Origin: Myxococcus sp. CA023 | GTDB taxonomy: Bacteria; Myxococcota; Myxococcia; Myxococcales; Myxococcaceae | Length of the DNA stretch: 64,000 nt | Direction of reading: 5' to 3' | Assembly (NCBI RefSeq): GCF_010998615.1 | Contig: NZ_JAAEAH010000027.1 | Location: 1 to 64,000 of the forward strand | Part shown: positions 1-9,336 of the stretch, one piece after another | Layout of the letters: each line of letters starts with the position of its first letter | Position numbering within the stretch: position 1 is the stretch's first letter | Program-made: the position numbers and the translations under genes | Notes under the pieces: generated by a model | Databases searched by the model: none | What the model was told of the DNA's origin: nothing | The model's input: the letters and a program-made list of their open reading frames with translations, nothing else

Positions 1-15
1 GTGTATAAGAGACAG
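1..15. other. Tn5/Nextera mosaic-end adaptor remnant
   Basis: The window begins with GTGTATAAGAGACAG, identical to the last 15 bases of the 19-base hyperactive Tn5 mosaic end used in tagmentation libraries. On the minus strand the permease gene reads sensibly up to base 16, and its last codons would then be adaptor. This is best explained as untrimmed library sequence at a contig end, not native DNA. Confidence 0.88.
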
Positions 16-1233
16 CACCCGCTTCAACCCACGAACCAGGTCCAGCCGCCCCGCCTGGAGCGCGGGCACCAGCCCGAACAGCAGTGTGGTCAGCACGGCC
101 AGTCCCGCGGTGAAGGCCAGCACCGGGCCATCCAGCGACACCTCTTCGATGCGGGGAATGTCCCGAGGCCCCCACATGGCCAACACATCCAGCGCCCACA
201 TCGCCACCAGCAGCCCCACGGCCGCGCCCAGACCCGCGAGCACGCCGCACTCCACCAACAGCTCGCGCGCGATGCGGCCACGGCTCGCGCCCAGGGCGAT
301 GCGCACGGAGACTTCCCCCTCACGCGAGGCTGCCCGCGCCAGGAGCAGGTGCGTGAGGTTCGCGCACGCGATGAGCAACACCAACCCCACCGCGCCCAGC
401 ATCAACAGGAGCGACGGACGGACGTTGCCCACCAGCACGTCGCGCAGCGGCTCCACGCGCGCGTCCTTGCCCTCGTTCGTCTGGGGGTACTGCCCCGCGA
501 GACGGTGGGCGATGGCGGAGAGCTCGGTGCGCGCGGACGCCAGCGCCACGTCCGGGCCCAGGCGGCCGTACACCTCCAGCCAGTGCGCCCCGCGCCCCTC
601 GGGCTTTGTCATGCTCTCTTCCCAGAGCAGCGGGCTCCACAGCTCCGAGCGTGCGGGGAAGTCGAAGCCCGGCGCCATCACCCCTACCACCGTCCAAGGC
701 TCCGGAGCGCCCAGGTCCACCGAGCGCCCCAGCACAGCGGCGCTCCCGCCGAAGCGCCGCTGCCACAGCGCATGGGAAATCACCGCCACCTTCGGAGCGC
801 CGGGCCGGACGTCATCGGGGTGAAGCGCGCGCCCCAACTGCACGCGAGCGTCCAGCATCGGGAAGAAGTCGCCCGTCACCATCCCCGCCTGCACCTTCTC
901 CGGCGAGGTGTCCGCGCTGTCCGCCGCCAGCGTCACCGCCACGGGCGCCACCGCGGACAAGCCCTTCAGCGTGCGGCTCTGCTCCCGCAGGTCCATGAAG
1001 TCCAGCACGGAGGTGGGCCCCGGCCCCTGCGTCCTCAGGCTGTACACGCGCACCAGACGGGCGTCGTCGTGCATGGGCAGCGGCCGCAGCAACACGGCAT
1101 TCACCACGCTGAAGATGGAGACGTTGGCGCCAATCCCAAGCGCGAGCGTGGCCACCGCGACCAGCGTGAAGGTAGGACTGCCACGAAGCCGGCGCAGCGC
1201 GAAGCGGAGGTCCTGGCCAAGGGTCATCGTCAT
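16..1233 (-). CDS. MacB/FtsX-type ABC transporter permease (ADOP-like), 3' truncated
   Basis: The first 406 codons of a membrane permease are visible, and the gene is cut off by the window edge and adaptor. The N-terminus (MTMTLGQDLRFALRRL, then a hydrophobic helix with LALGIGANVSIFSVV) is the hallmark of the MacB periplasmic core family, especially large orphan 'duplicated permease' proteins in soil bacteria. A periplasmic stretch follows, then hydrophobic helices containing an FtsX-like segment (LLMLGAVGLVLLIACANLTHLLLAR, given as key residues only: LIACANL). These proteins usually export peptides, antibiotics or lipoproteins, or act as orphan efflux components. No ATPase gene is visible because the downstream side is missing. 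A second ATG lies two codons in, at 1227, so the exact start is uncertain. The family call is firm; the substrate is unknown. Confidence 0.8.
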
Positions 1234-1427
1234 GTCCAGGACGTCCGAGCATGCCGCGTGCCACCCCCGGCGTACAGGCCATCTGGACGAAGCGAGAAGC
1301 CCGGTTGCACGGGAATGGGAATCGGAGTCCCGCATCCGGACATCCCGCGCGCTTCCGCGTGTCGTTTCTCCCACCCCGTCCAACGTCCGCGATTATCCCT
1401 CCGCCATTCCCGACCGAAGGAGCCGCG

Positions 1428-2501
1428 ATGAGCCCGCACCGAACGAACGAAGCCCTCCAGAAGCTGGGCATCCAACACCCCATCATCCAGGGCCCCTTCG
1501 GAGGCGGGCTCTCCACCGAACGACTCGCGGCGGCGGTGTCGAATCTCGGAGGGCTGGGCTCGTATGGGGCGTATCAGCTCCCGCCCGAGGAGCTTGGCCG
1601 CGTGACGGACCGGATTCGGGCGCTGACGGACAAACCCTTCGCGCTGAACCTCTGGGTCTCCGAGCATGACGCGGGCGGAGACGCGCTCAGCCCTGAGGAT
1701 TTCGACCGCATCTACCGTCTCTTCGAGCCGTACTACCGCGAGCTCGGCGTGGAGAAGCCCGCCATGCCCGAGCGCTTCCACTACCGCTTCGAGGACCAGG
1801 TAGAGGCGCTGCTCGAAGCCCGTCCCCCCATCTTCAGCTTCGTGTTCGGCGTGCCCCCCGCCTCGGTCCTGGCGGAGTGTCGGCGCAAGGGCATCCTCAC
1901 CTCCGGCGCGGCCACCACGCTGGCCGAAGCCGAGGCCCTGGACGCGGCGGGCGTCGACCTCATCGTGGCCACGGGCTTCGAGGCAGGCGGACACCGTCCT
2001 TCCTTCCTCGCGCGCGCCGAGGACTCGCTGATGGGGACGCTGGCCCTCACGCCGCTCGTCGCCGACCGCGTGAAGGCGCCCGTCATCGCGGCGGGCGGCA
2101 TCGCGGATGGCCGAGGCATTCGCGCCGCGTTCACACTGGGTGCCCAGGCCGCGCAACTGGGAACGGCGTTCCTTGCCTGCGAGGAATCGGGAGCGACGGA
2201 CGCCCACCGCGAGCTGCTCTTCAGCGACCGCGCGAAGCACACCACCTTGACGAGGTCCTTCACGGGCCGGCTGGCGCGAGGCATGCGCAATCGCTGGACA
2301 GAGGAGGTGGCCCATCAGCAGTCAGCGCTCGCGCCCTTCCCCATCCAGGGCTGGTTCCTGTCGAAGCTCAAGCCCGCGGCCGTCAAGGCGGGCCGTACGG
2401 ACCTCGTGTCGCTCTGGGCAGGTCAGGCCACGCCCAATCTGCGGCACCGGGCCGTGCCCGCCCTGATGGAATCCCTCATCAAGGATATTTCGGCTTCGTG
2501 A
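1428..2501 (+). CDS. Nitronate monooxygenase (2-nitropropane dioxygenase family)
   Basis: This 357-residue cytosolic flavoprotein would oxidise alkyl nitronates such as propionate-3-nitronate to carbonyl compounds and nitrite, using FMN and O2. The N-terminal IQHPIIQGPFGGG and the LGGLGSYGA segment match the start of the family TIM barrel. The FMN-phosphate region shows GVDLIVATGFEAGGHR and a later VIAAGGIADGRGI motif. The ATG at 1428 follows a strong AAGGAG five bases upstream, which argues against the longer open frame beginning at 1251. The gene diverges from the permease at 1-1233, with about 190 bp between them. Length is normal for the family. Enoyl-ACP reductase FabK-like proteins share the fold, but the EAGGHR motif and N-terminus favour nitronate monooxygenase. 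Confidence 0.86.
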   Translation: MSPHRTNEALQKLGIQHPIIQGPFGGGLSTERLAAAVSNLGGLGSYGAYQLPPEELGRVTDRIRALTDKPFALNLWVSEHDAGGDALSPEDFDRIYRLFEPYYRELGVEKPAMPERFHYRFEDQVEALLEARPPIFSFVFGVPPASVLAECRRKGILTSGAATTLAEAEALDAAGVDLIVATGFEAGGHRPSFLARAEDSLMGTLALTPLVADRVKAPVIAAGGIADGRGIRAAFTLGAQAAQLGTAFLACEESGATDAHRELLFSDRAKHTTLTRSFTGRLARGMRNRWTEEVAHQQSALAPFPIQGWFLSKLKPAAVKAGRTDLVSLWAGQATPNLRHRAVPALMESLIKDISAS

Positions 2502-2653
2502 AGCGGCGCGCCCTCCATCCTTACGAGCGCGCGGCAACGGCTCGCACGCCCGGCTGGAGTCCGGGAGGACCGGCGCCACTGCATCCCGTGCCCGCACGGG
2601 CATGGCCAACGTGAGGGGATGTCCCCTGGGGGGGACTTCAAGGAGCCTCGCCC

Positions 2654-3295
2654 ATGACCCAATCGGACACGCCGGTCCGCCTCGACGTCTGGAGCGATTA
2701 CGTCTGCCCCTTCTGCTACCTCGAGCTTCCCATCCTCGAGCGGTTATATGCCCGGCTGGGCTCGGCGCTCGACATCCACTGGCGCGCGTTCGAGCTGCGT
2801 CCGGTGCCCGCGCGGCCGCTCGCCCCGGTGAGTGAGCCCCCGCGGTCGGACTGGGCCCGCGCCGTCTACCCGTTGGCCGAGCAGCGGGGCCTGACGATGA
2901 AGCCCCCGCCGGTGCAACCGAAGAGCCGGCTGGCGCTCGAAGCCGCCGAGTTCGCCAAGGACGCCGGGTCCTTCTCCCCGTTCCATGAGTCCCTCTTCCG
3001 TGCCTTCTTCGCGGACGGCCGGGACATCGGGGACCTGCGCGTGCTGGGGGCGCTGGCGGAGGACGTAGGCATGGACCGCGAGTCCATGACACGCGCACTG
3101 GAGGCGGGCCGGTACACCACGCGCGTGCTCGCCGACGAGGAGGAGGCCCAACGGCTGGGCATCCGCGGCGTCCCGGCCATGCGGCTCGCAGGCAATGGGC
3201 CCGTGGTGCTGCTGAACGGCGCTCAGCCAGAAGAAGCCGTTCGCGCCGCCTTCGCGCGCGTCCGGCCGGGCCCCTCCCTGAGTGCCGTGCACTGA
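2654..3295 (+). CDS. FrnE-like DsbA-family thiol oxidoreductase
   Basis: A 213-residue thioredoxin-fold protein of the DsbA/FrnE/2-hydroxychromene-2-carboxylate isomerase group. The N-terminus carries DVWSDYVCPFCYLELP, where CPFC is the redox-active CxxC at about residues 16-19. An alpha-helical insertion follows, and the cis-proline loop appears as GIRGVPAMRL near residue 175. There is no signal peptide, so it should be cytosolic, as FrnE proteins are. FrnE-type proteins act as disulfide isomerases in oxidative stress and in polyketide pathways. The start at 2654 has AAGGAG about eight bases upstream. It follows the nitronate monooxygenase by 152 bp and precedes the RNase H gene by 55 bp on the same strand. 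The biological substrate is not evident. Confidence 0.85.
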   Translation: MTQSDTPVRLDVWSDYVCPFCYLELPILERLYARLGSALDIHWRAFELRPVPARPLAPVSEPPRSDWARAVYPLAEQRGLTMKPPPVQPKSRLALEAAEFAKDAGSFSPFHESLFRAFFADGRDIGDLRVLGALAEDVGMDRESMTRALEAGRYTTRVLADEEEAQRLGIRGVPAMRLAGNGPVVLLNGAQPEEAVRAAFARVRPGPSLSAVH

Positions 3296-3350
3296 GCGCG
3301 CGGCCACCGCCGTCCTGGCGGGAGCACTTCGCGCCGAATAGGGTGCCGAC

Positions 3351-4118
3351 ATGGAGCACCGCCCGACCCTTGTCTTCGCTGATGGCGCCTGTTCAGGAAA
3401 CCCTGGCCCGGGTGGCTGGGGGAGCATCATCGTCACGCCCGACGGGCTGGTGACGGAGCTGGGCGGCCACGAGCCGGAGACCACCAACAACCGGATGGAG
3501 CTGACGGCCGTGGGCAAGGCCCTGCGCCACCTGGAGCGCGCGCCGGGCCCCATCCACATCCACACGGACTCCACGTATGTGATTCAGGGCGCCACCAAGT
3601 GGGCGTTCGGCTGGAGCCGGCGCGGGTGGAAGACGGCCGAGGGCGGCGAGGTCGCCAACACCGTCTATTGGAAACGGCTGATGGCGCTCTTGGCGCAGCG
3701 CAAGGAGAACCATGCCGCCGAGGCCGCCGCCGTGGCGTGGTTCTACATCCGGGGCCACGTGGGCGTTCCCGGCAACGAGCGCGTGGACGCCATCGCCGTG
3801 GCCTATTCCAAGGGGCGTGACGCGAGGCTCTACACCGGCCCGCTCCACGGCTATGCCGTGGCCGTGCACGACCTGCCGGAGGACATGTCACTGCCTCCTG
3901 AGAAGCCCAAGGAACAGCGGGAGGCCGCGGCCAAGGCGTACTCCTACCTGAGTCAGGTGGGCAGCTCCGTGAAGCGCCACGCCTCCTGGGCCGCGTGTGA
4001 GCGCCGGGTAAAAGGCGTGTCCGGCGCCCGCTTCAAGAAGACAAAGAACGCGTTGGATGAAGCCAAAGTGCTGGAGGACTGGGGCTTCAAGGGGCAGGAC
4101 GTCCCGTCGGAAGACTGA
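3351..4118 (+). CDS. rnhA: Ribonuclease HI with C-terminal hybrid-binding/viroplasmin-like domain
   Basis: A 255-residue protein whose first ~150 residues are a complete type 1 RNase H, cleaving the RNA strand of RNA-DNA hybrids. The DEDD metal ligands are visible as D11 (FADGACSGNPGPGG), E50 (NNRMELTAV), D73 (HTDSTYV) and D146 (GNERVDAIA), with the flexible-loop His136 in IRGHVG. Residues ~198-250 form a second unit with Y, W (ASWAACERRV), Cys, VKGVSGARFKK and an EA-rich helix. This pattern resembles the hybrid-binding (caulimovirus viroplasmin-like) domain normally found at the N-terminus of eukaryotic and some bacterial RNase H1. Here it is at the C-terminus. The linker is Pro/Glu/Lys-rich. 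The catalytic assignment is firm; the second-domain assignment is a motif reading. Confidence 0.9.
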   Translation: MEHRPTLVFADGACSGNPGPGGWGSIIVTPDGLVTELGGHEPETTNNRMELTAVGKALRHLERAPGPIHIHTDSTYVIQGATKWAFGWSRRGWKTAEGGEVANTVYWKRLMALLAQRKENHAAEAAAVAWFYIRGHVGVPGNERVDAIAVAYSKGRDARLYTGPLHGYAVAVHDLPEDMSLPPEKPKEQREAAAKAYSYLSQVGSSVKRHASWAACERRVKGVSGARFKKTKNALDEAKVLEDWGFKGQDVPSED

Positions 4119-4198
4119 GGCAGCCCCTCCAAGCCCATTGCCCCGCCGGTCCATTGCGCCTATGGGTCGGTGCCACTCCCATCCCGCGAGGACGCAGC

Positions 4199-6088
4199 AT
4201 GGCTCAAGAGCCTCTCCATATCGCCTCGGAGTTCCCGTCCCCGTCGGTGGAAGACTGGCGCCGGCTCGTGGACAAGGACCTGAAGGGCAAGCCCTTCACC
4301 GCGCTCCAGTCGCAGCTGGAAGGCGGCCTGTCGCTCCAGCCGCTTTACACGCAGCAGGACGCTGCCGCCGCGCCGCCCGAGCCGCCCGGCGTGGCCCCCT
4401 ACGTGCGCGGTACCCAGGCCCTGGGCCTCACCGAGGGTGGATGGGTGGTGTGCCAGGAGTACAGCGAGCCGGACGTGACGCAGGCCGCCGAGGCCATCCG
4501 CACGGACCTGGACCGGGGCGGCTGGGGCGTATGGCTCCACCTGGGCGACACGCACGGCGTTCGCGTACCGGATGCCGAGGCGCTGCGGCGGCTGCTCGCC
4601 CATGCGCCACTGGACACGACGCCCGTCCACCTGGAGCCCGAGTCCGACCCGCTGGCCGCCGCCCAGCACCTGCTCCACGTCGCGGAGCAGACGGGCGTGT
4701 CCCGCGCGGCGCTGAAGGGCAGCCTCGGCGTGGATCCGCTCGGCATCCTGGCCCGCACGGGCTCGCTGCCCATGGGGCTGGACGCGACGCTGTCCCAGGC
4801 CGCGCCCCTGGTCACCTCGATGCGTGAAGCCGCGCCCGGCCTTCGGGTGCTGCTCGTTTCCACGCGCGCCTACGCGGACGCGGGCGCCACATCGGTGCAC
4901 GAGCTGGCCTGGGCCATCGCCACGGGCGTGGCGTACCTGCGCGGACTGGAGTGCGCGGGCGTCTCCCCCGACGTCGCGGCGCGCTCCGTCCAGTTCGCGA
5001 TGTCCGTGGGTGGCCAGTTCTTCCCGGAGATTGCCCGGCTGCGCGCGGCGAGGCTCTTGTGGTCCAAGGCCGTGGCGGCGTGTGGCGGCTCGCCGGAGGC
5101 CCAGGCCATGGTGCTGCACGCGCGCACCGCGAGCACCACGAAGACGCAGCGGGACCCGTGGGTGAACATCCTCCGCGCCACCGCGGAGTCCTTCGCCGCC
5201 GTCGTCGGTGGCGCGGACAGCGTCAGCACCTCGCCGTTCGACGAAGCCCTGGGCACGCCCGACGCGTCCGCCCGCCGGCTGGCGCGTAATACGCAGCTCA
5301 TCCTGCGCGACGAGTCGAGCCTCAACCGCGTCGCCGACCCCGCGGGCGGCAGCTACTACCTGGAGCAGCTCACGCAGGACATCGCCCGCGCGGCGTGGAC
5401 CGAGCTGCGGCGCATCGAGGCGCTGGGCGGCATGGAGCAAGCGCTCACGAGCGGCGACGTGGCCCGCGTGCTCGCGGAGACGCGCGCGGCGCGCGACAAG
5501 GCCGTGCGCACCCGCCGCCTGCCCATTGTCGGCGTGAGTGAGTTCCCCCACCTGGGCGAAACACCCGTTCAGCGGGAGTCCCGCGCCGAGGCGTCCACGG
5601 CGCCCGCGACGCCGGGCCCCCTGCCTCTGCGCCCGGTGCGAGTGGCCGAGCCCTTCGAGGCGCTTCGCGACGCGAGCGACCGCCACCTCGCCGCGCACGG
5701 TGCGCGCCCCAAGGCCTTCCTGGCCAGCCTGGGCACAGTGGCCGAGCACACCACCCGCTCCACGTGGACGGCCAACGTCCTGGCCGCGGGCGGTATCGAG
5801 CCGGCGGACCAGCATGGCTTCGCGGACATCGCGGACGCGGTGGCCCGCTTCCAGGCATCAGGCGCGCCGCTCGCCGTCATCTCCGGGCCGGACGCGCTGT
5901 ATCCAGAATGGGTGCCCGCGTTGACGGCGGCGCTGAAGTCGACGGGCGCGCGCGCGGTGGCCGTGGCGGGCCGGCCCGGTGACCACGAGGCCGCCTTCCG
6001 CGCGGCCGGCGTGGACGTCTTCTTCTACGCGGGAGCGGACCTGTTCTCGCTCCTGTCCTCACTGCACCAGCAGCTCGGAGTGGCCTGA
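4199..6088 (+). CDS. mutA: Methylmalonyl-CoA mutase small (beta) subunit
   Basis: This 629-residue protein is the non-catalytic partner of the B12-dependent mutase that interconverts (R)-methylmalonyl-CoA and succinyl-CoA. It shows the mutase barrel fold signature ([51 protein letters not shown]) but its C-terminal cobalamin-like domain lacks the DxHxxG lower-ligand motif, as expected for the small subunit. The start ATG at 4199 is preceded by GCGAGGA; an upstream TTG at 4154 has no such support. The stop overlaps the mutB start by one base, giving translational coupling in a mutA-mutB-meaB operon. Length is typical. Propionyl-CoA from odd-chain and branched amino-acid breakdown would feed this step. 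Confidence 0.95.
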   Translation: MAQEPLHIASEFPSPSVEDWRRLVDKDLKGKPFTALQSQLEGGLSLQPLYTQQDAAAAPPEPPGVAPYVRGTQALGLTEGGWVVCQEYSEPDVTQAAEAIRTDLDRGGWGVWLHLGDTHGVRVPDAEALRRLLAHAPLDTTPVHLEPESDPLAAAQHLLHVAEQTGVSRAALKGSLGVDPLGILARTGSLPMGLDATLSQAAPLVTSMREAAPGLRVLLVSTRAYADAGATSVHELAWAIATGVAYLRGLECAGVSPDVAARSVQFAMSVGGQFFPEIARLRAARLLWSKAVAACGGSPEAQAMVLHARTASTTKTQRDPWVNILRATAESFAAVVGGADSVSTSPFDEALGTPDASARRLARNTQLILRDESSLNRVADPAGGSYYLEQLTQDIARAAWTELRRIEALGGMEQALTSGDVARVLAETRAARDKAVRTRRLPIVGVSEFPHLGETPVQRESRAEASTAPATPGPLPLRPVRVAEPFEALRDASDRHLAAHGARPKAFLASLGTVAEHTTRSTWTANVLAAGGIEPADQHGFADIADAVARFQASGAPLAVISGPDALYPEWVPALTAALKSTGARAVAVAGRPGDHEAAFRAAGVDVFFYAGADLFSLLSSLHQQLGVA

Positions 6089-8280
6089 TGCGCCCCCACG
6101 TACCGGACTTCTCGGGCATCGACTTCGACGCCCCCGAAACGCACTCCGCCGCGCCCACGCGCGACCAGCAACTGCGTCAGGCCGGCGAGGCCACCCGCAA
6201 CGCCGAGCGCTGGGACACGCCCGAGGGCATCCCCGTCAAGCCGGTGTACACGCGCGAGGACATGGAGGGCGTGGAGCATCTGGGCTCGCTGCCGGGCCTG
6301 CCGCCCTTCGTGCGCGGCCCCTACTCCACCATGTACGTGCAGCAGCCGTGGACGGTTCGGCAGTACGCCGGCTTCTCCACGGCCGAGGCCTCCAACGCCT
6401 TCTACCGCCGCAACCTCGCGGCGGGGCAGAAGGGCCTGTCCATCGCCTTCGACCTCGCGACGCACCGGGGCTACGACAGCGACCATCCCCGCGTGGCGGG
6501 TGACGTGGGCATGGCGGGCGTGGCCATCGACTCCATCAAGGACATGCGCATCCTGTTCGACCGGATTCCGCTCGACCAGATGAGCGTGTCCATGACGATG
6601 AACGGGGCCGTGCTCCCGGTGCTGGCGCTCTACGTGGTCGCCGCCGAGGAGCAGGGCGTGCGCCCCGAGCAGCTCAGCGGGACCATCCAGAACGACATCC
6701 TCAAGGAGTTCATGGTCCGCAACACGTACATCTACCCGCCCGCTCCGTCGATGCGCATCATCGGCGACATCTTCCGCTTCACGGCGGAGAAGATGCCGCG
6801 CTTCAACAGCATCAGCATCAGCGGCTACCACATGCAGGAAGCCGGGGCGACGCAGGACCTGGAGCTGGGCTACACGCTGGCGGACGGCGTGGAGTACGTG
6901 CGCGCCGGGCTCGCGGCGGGACTGGGCGTGGACGCCTTCGCGCCGCGCCTGTCCTTCTTCTGGGCCATTGGCATGAACTTCTTCATGGAAGTGGCCAAGA
7001 TGCGCGCCGCCCGCCTGCTCTGGGCGAAGCTCATCAAGGGCTTCTCCCCGAAGACGGACAAGAGCCTGGCGCTGCGCACCCACAGCCAGACGTCTGGATG
7101 GAGCCTCACCGCGCAGGACGTCTTCAACAATGTCGTGCGCACCTGCGTGGAGGCCATGGCCGCCACCCAGGGCCACACGCAGAGCCTGCACACCAACTCG
7201 CTGGACGAGGCCATCGCGCTGCCCACCGACTTCAGCGCGCGCATCGCCCGCAACACCCAGCTCTATCTCCAGTTGGAGAGCGGCACCACGCGCGTCATCG
7301 ACCCGTGGGGTGGCAGCTACTACGTGGAGCGCCTCACGCACGAACTGGCGAGCAAGGCGTGGGCCCACATCCAGGAGGTCGAGGCGCTGGGCGGCATGAC
7401 GAAGGCCATCGAGGCCGGCCTGCCCAAGCTGCGCATCGAGGAGGCGGCGGCGCGCACCCAGGCGCGCATCGACTCCGGCCGCCAGGCCATCATCGGCGTG
7501 AACAAGTACCCGCCTGAGCGCGAGGACTCCATCGAGATTCTCAAGGTGGACAACTCGGCGGTACGCGAGGCGCAGATTGCCCGGCTGCGCGAACTGCGCG
7601 CCGAGCGCAACGCGGAGGACGTCCGCCGCAAGCTGGACGCGCTCACCGAGGCGGGACGGCGCGGCGAGGGCAACCTGCTGGCGCTGGCCATCGACGCGGC
7701 CCGCGCCAAGGCGACGGTGGGCGAAATCAGCGACGCGCTCGAGAAGGTATTCGGACGCTACGAGGCCACGGTGCGCAGCGTGACGGGTGTGTATTCCAGC
7801 GAAGCGGGCAAGGACGCCCAGGGAATCATCGACGCGCGTGAGAAGGCGGACGCGTTCCTCGCGCGCTTCGGCCGCCGGCCGCGCATCCTCATCGCGAAGA
7901 TGGGGCAGGACGGGCATGACCGCGGCCAGAAGGTCATCGCCACCGCGTTCGCGGACCTGGGCTTCGACGTGGACATCGGTCCCCTGTTCCAGACGCCCGA
8001 GGAGTCCGCGCGGCAGGCGGTGGAGAACGACGTGCACGTCGTGGGCGCCAGCTCGCTCGCCGCCGGCCACCTGACGCTGGTGCCGCAACTCAAGCAGGCA
8101 CTCAAGGCGCTGGGCCGTGAGGACATCATGGTCGTCGTGGGTGGCGTCATCCCCGCACAGGACTACGACGCGCTTCGCGCCGCGGGCGCCGCGGCCATCT
8201 TCGGCCCCGGCACGGTCATCTCCAAGGCGGCCATCGAGCTGCTCGACAAGCTGGCCGCCTCGTTGGAGGAAGAGGCGTGA
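6088..8280 (+). CDS. mutB: Methylmalonyl-CoA mutase large (alpha) subunit
   Basis: The 730-residue catalytic subunit of adenosylcobalamin-dependent methylmalonyl-CoA mutase. The N-terminal barrel contains [19 protein letters not shown] and the [10 protein letters not shown] motif; the Tyr and Arg are the pair that selects the carboxylate of methylmalonyl-CoA over isobutyryl-CoA. The C-terminal cobalamin domain carries [12 protein letters not shown] near residues 605-616, where the His of DxHxxG replaces dimethylbenzimidazole. The [11 protein letters not shown] end is also canonical. The ATG overlaps the mutA stop (TGATG), and the last four bases overlap the meaB GTG start. This is a complete, normal-length gene. 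Confidence 0.97.
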   Translation: MRPHVPDFSGIDFDAPETHSAAPTRDQQLRQAGEATRNAERWDTPEGIPVKPVYTREDMEGVEHLGSLPGLPPFVRGPYSTMYVQQPWTVRQYAGFSTAEASNAFYRRNLAAGQKGLSIAFDLATHRGYDSDHPRVAGDVGMAGVAIDSIKDMRILFDRIPLDQMSVSMTMNGAVLPVLALYVVAAEEQGVRPEQLSGTIQNDILKEFMVRNTYIYPPAPSMRIIGDIFRFTAEKMPRFNSISISGYHMQEAGATQDLELGYTLADGVEYVRAGLAAGLGVDAFAPRLSFFWAIGMNFFMEVAKMRAARLLWAKLIKGFSPKTDKSLALRTHSQTSGWSLTAQDVFNNVVRTCVEAMAATQGHTQSLHTNSLDEAIALPTDFSARIARNTQLYLQLESGTTRVIDPWGGSYYVERLTHELASKAWAHIQEVEALGGMTKAIEAGLPKLRIEEAAARTQARIDSGRQAIIGVNKYPPEREDSIEILKVDNSAVREAQIARLRELRAERNAEDVRRKLDALTEAGRRGEGNLLALAIDAARAKATVGEISDALEKVFGRYEATVRSVTGVYSSEAGKDAQGIIDAREKADAFLARFGRRPRILIAKMGQDGHDRGQKVIATAFADLGFDVDIGPLFQTPEESARQAVENDVHVVGASSLAAGHLTLVPQLKQALKALGREDIMVVVGGVIPAQDYDALRAAGAAAIFGPGTVISKAAIELLDKLAASLEEEA

Positions 8281-9260
8281 AGCTGCTGCCCGCGGACACG
8301 TATGTGGACGGCGTGCGCGCGGGCGACCGCGCCATGCTCGCGCGCACCATCACCCTGGTGGAGAGCGAGCTGCCGCGCCACGCCGCGCTCGCCCAGGAGG
8401 TACTCACGCGGCTGCTCCCCACCACGGGTGGCAGCCAGCGCGTGGGCATCAGCGGCGTGCCGGGCGTGGGCAAGAGCACCTTCATCGACGCGCTGGGCAT
8501 GCACCTGGTGAAGGCCGGCAAGCGCGTGGCGGTGCTGGCCATCGACCCGTCCAGCACCGTGTCCGGCGGCAGCATCCTGGGTGACAAGACGCGCATGGCG
8601 CGGCTGTCGCGCGAGGAAGCCGCGTACATCCGCCCCAGCCCCTCCAGCGGCACTTTGGGCGGCGTGGCACGCAAGACGCGCGAGACGCTGCTCTTGTGCG
8701 AGGCGGCGGGCTTCGACGTGGTGCTGGTGGAGACGGTGGGCGTGGGCCAGTCGGAAACGGTGGTGGCCGACCTGGTGGACTTCTACCTGGTGCTCATGCT
8801 GGCGGGCGCCGGGGACGAACTGCAGGGCATCAAGCGCGGCATCCTCGAGGTGGCGGACATGCTCGCCATCAACAAGGCGGACGGCGACAACAAGCCGCGC
8901 GCCGAAAGGGCCCGCTCCGAGCTACGCGCCGCGTTGCACCTGATGCGGCCGGGCGCCGAGCCGGAAATCACCACCTGCAGTGCCCTGGAGGGCAGCGGCA
9001 TCGAGAAGCTGTGGACATCCGTCGAGACGCAGCTCGGGCGGAGCGCGGCCTCGGGCGCGATGGAGCTCCGCCGCAAGGCGCAGCAGGTGCAGTGGATGTG
9101 GTCCATGGTGCAGGACGGCCTCCGAGCGGCCCTGCGTGCGCACCCCGAGGTGTCCGCACTGGTGCCCACGCTGGAGGCGGACGTGCGCGAAGGGCGTGCG
9201 ACACCGACGTCGGCCGCACTGCGGGTGCTGGGCGCGTTCCTCCCTGAAACGAGGGCCTGA
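8277..9260 (+). CDS. meaB: MeaB/ArgK-type GTPase, mutase chaperone
   Basis: A 327-residue G3E-family GTPase that gates adenosylcobalamin loading and protects methylmalonyl-CoA mutase from inactivation. The Walker A sequence GVPGVGKST lies near residues 60-68, followed by [31 protein letters not shown] as the switch region, and NKADGD for guanine specificity. It starts at a GTG that overlaps the mutB stop by four bases, so it is coupled to the mutase subunits. A second G-protein chaperone is built into IcmF immediately downstream, so the two mutases here each have their own chaperone. Confidence 0.95.
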   Translation: MKLLPADTYVDGVRAGDRAMLARTITLVESELPRHAALAQEVLTRLLPTTGGSQRVGISGVPGVGKSTFIDALGMHLVKAGKRVAVLAIDPSSTVSGGSILGDKTRMARLSREEAAYIRPSPSSGTLGGVARKTRETLLLCEAAGFDVVLVETVGVGQSETVVADLVDFYLVLMLAGAGDELQGIKRGILEVADMLAINKADGDNKPRAERARSELRAALHLMRPGAEPEITTCSALEGSGIEKLWTSVETQLGRSAASGAMELRRKAQQVQWMWSMVQDGLRAALRAHPEVSALVPTLEADVREGRATPTSAALRVLGAFLPETRA

Positions 9261-9299
9261 CAGCCCGCGTCGAGGAGCGGTCAGTCACGCTCCAATCCC

Positions 9300-9329
9300 T
9301 TGCCTCGACACAAACGGCGCTCTTACTGT
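9300..9329 (+). promoter_or_regulatory. Candidate -35/-10 promoter for icmF
   Basis: TTGCCT at 9300-9305 and TACTGT at 9324-9329 are 18 bp apart. Transcription would begin at about 9336, directly at the proposed GTG start of icmF, which lacks a Shine-Dalgarno sequence. The match to consensus is only partial, so this is a suggestion that icmF has its own, possibly leaderless, transcript. Confidence 0.25.
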
Positions 9330-9336
9330 ACGCGCC

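Noticed and set aside
1-1431. 476-codon plus-strand frame opening at base 1
   Set aside because: It begins in adaptor sequence, is Gln/Arg/His-rich, and lies opposite a clear permease.
4160-5815. 551-codon minus-strand frame opposite mutA
   Set aside because: Composition is typical of antisense shadows in GC-rich DNA; mutA is unmistakable.
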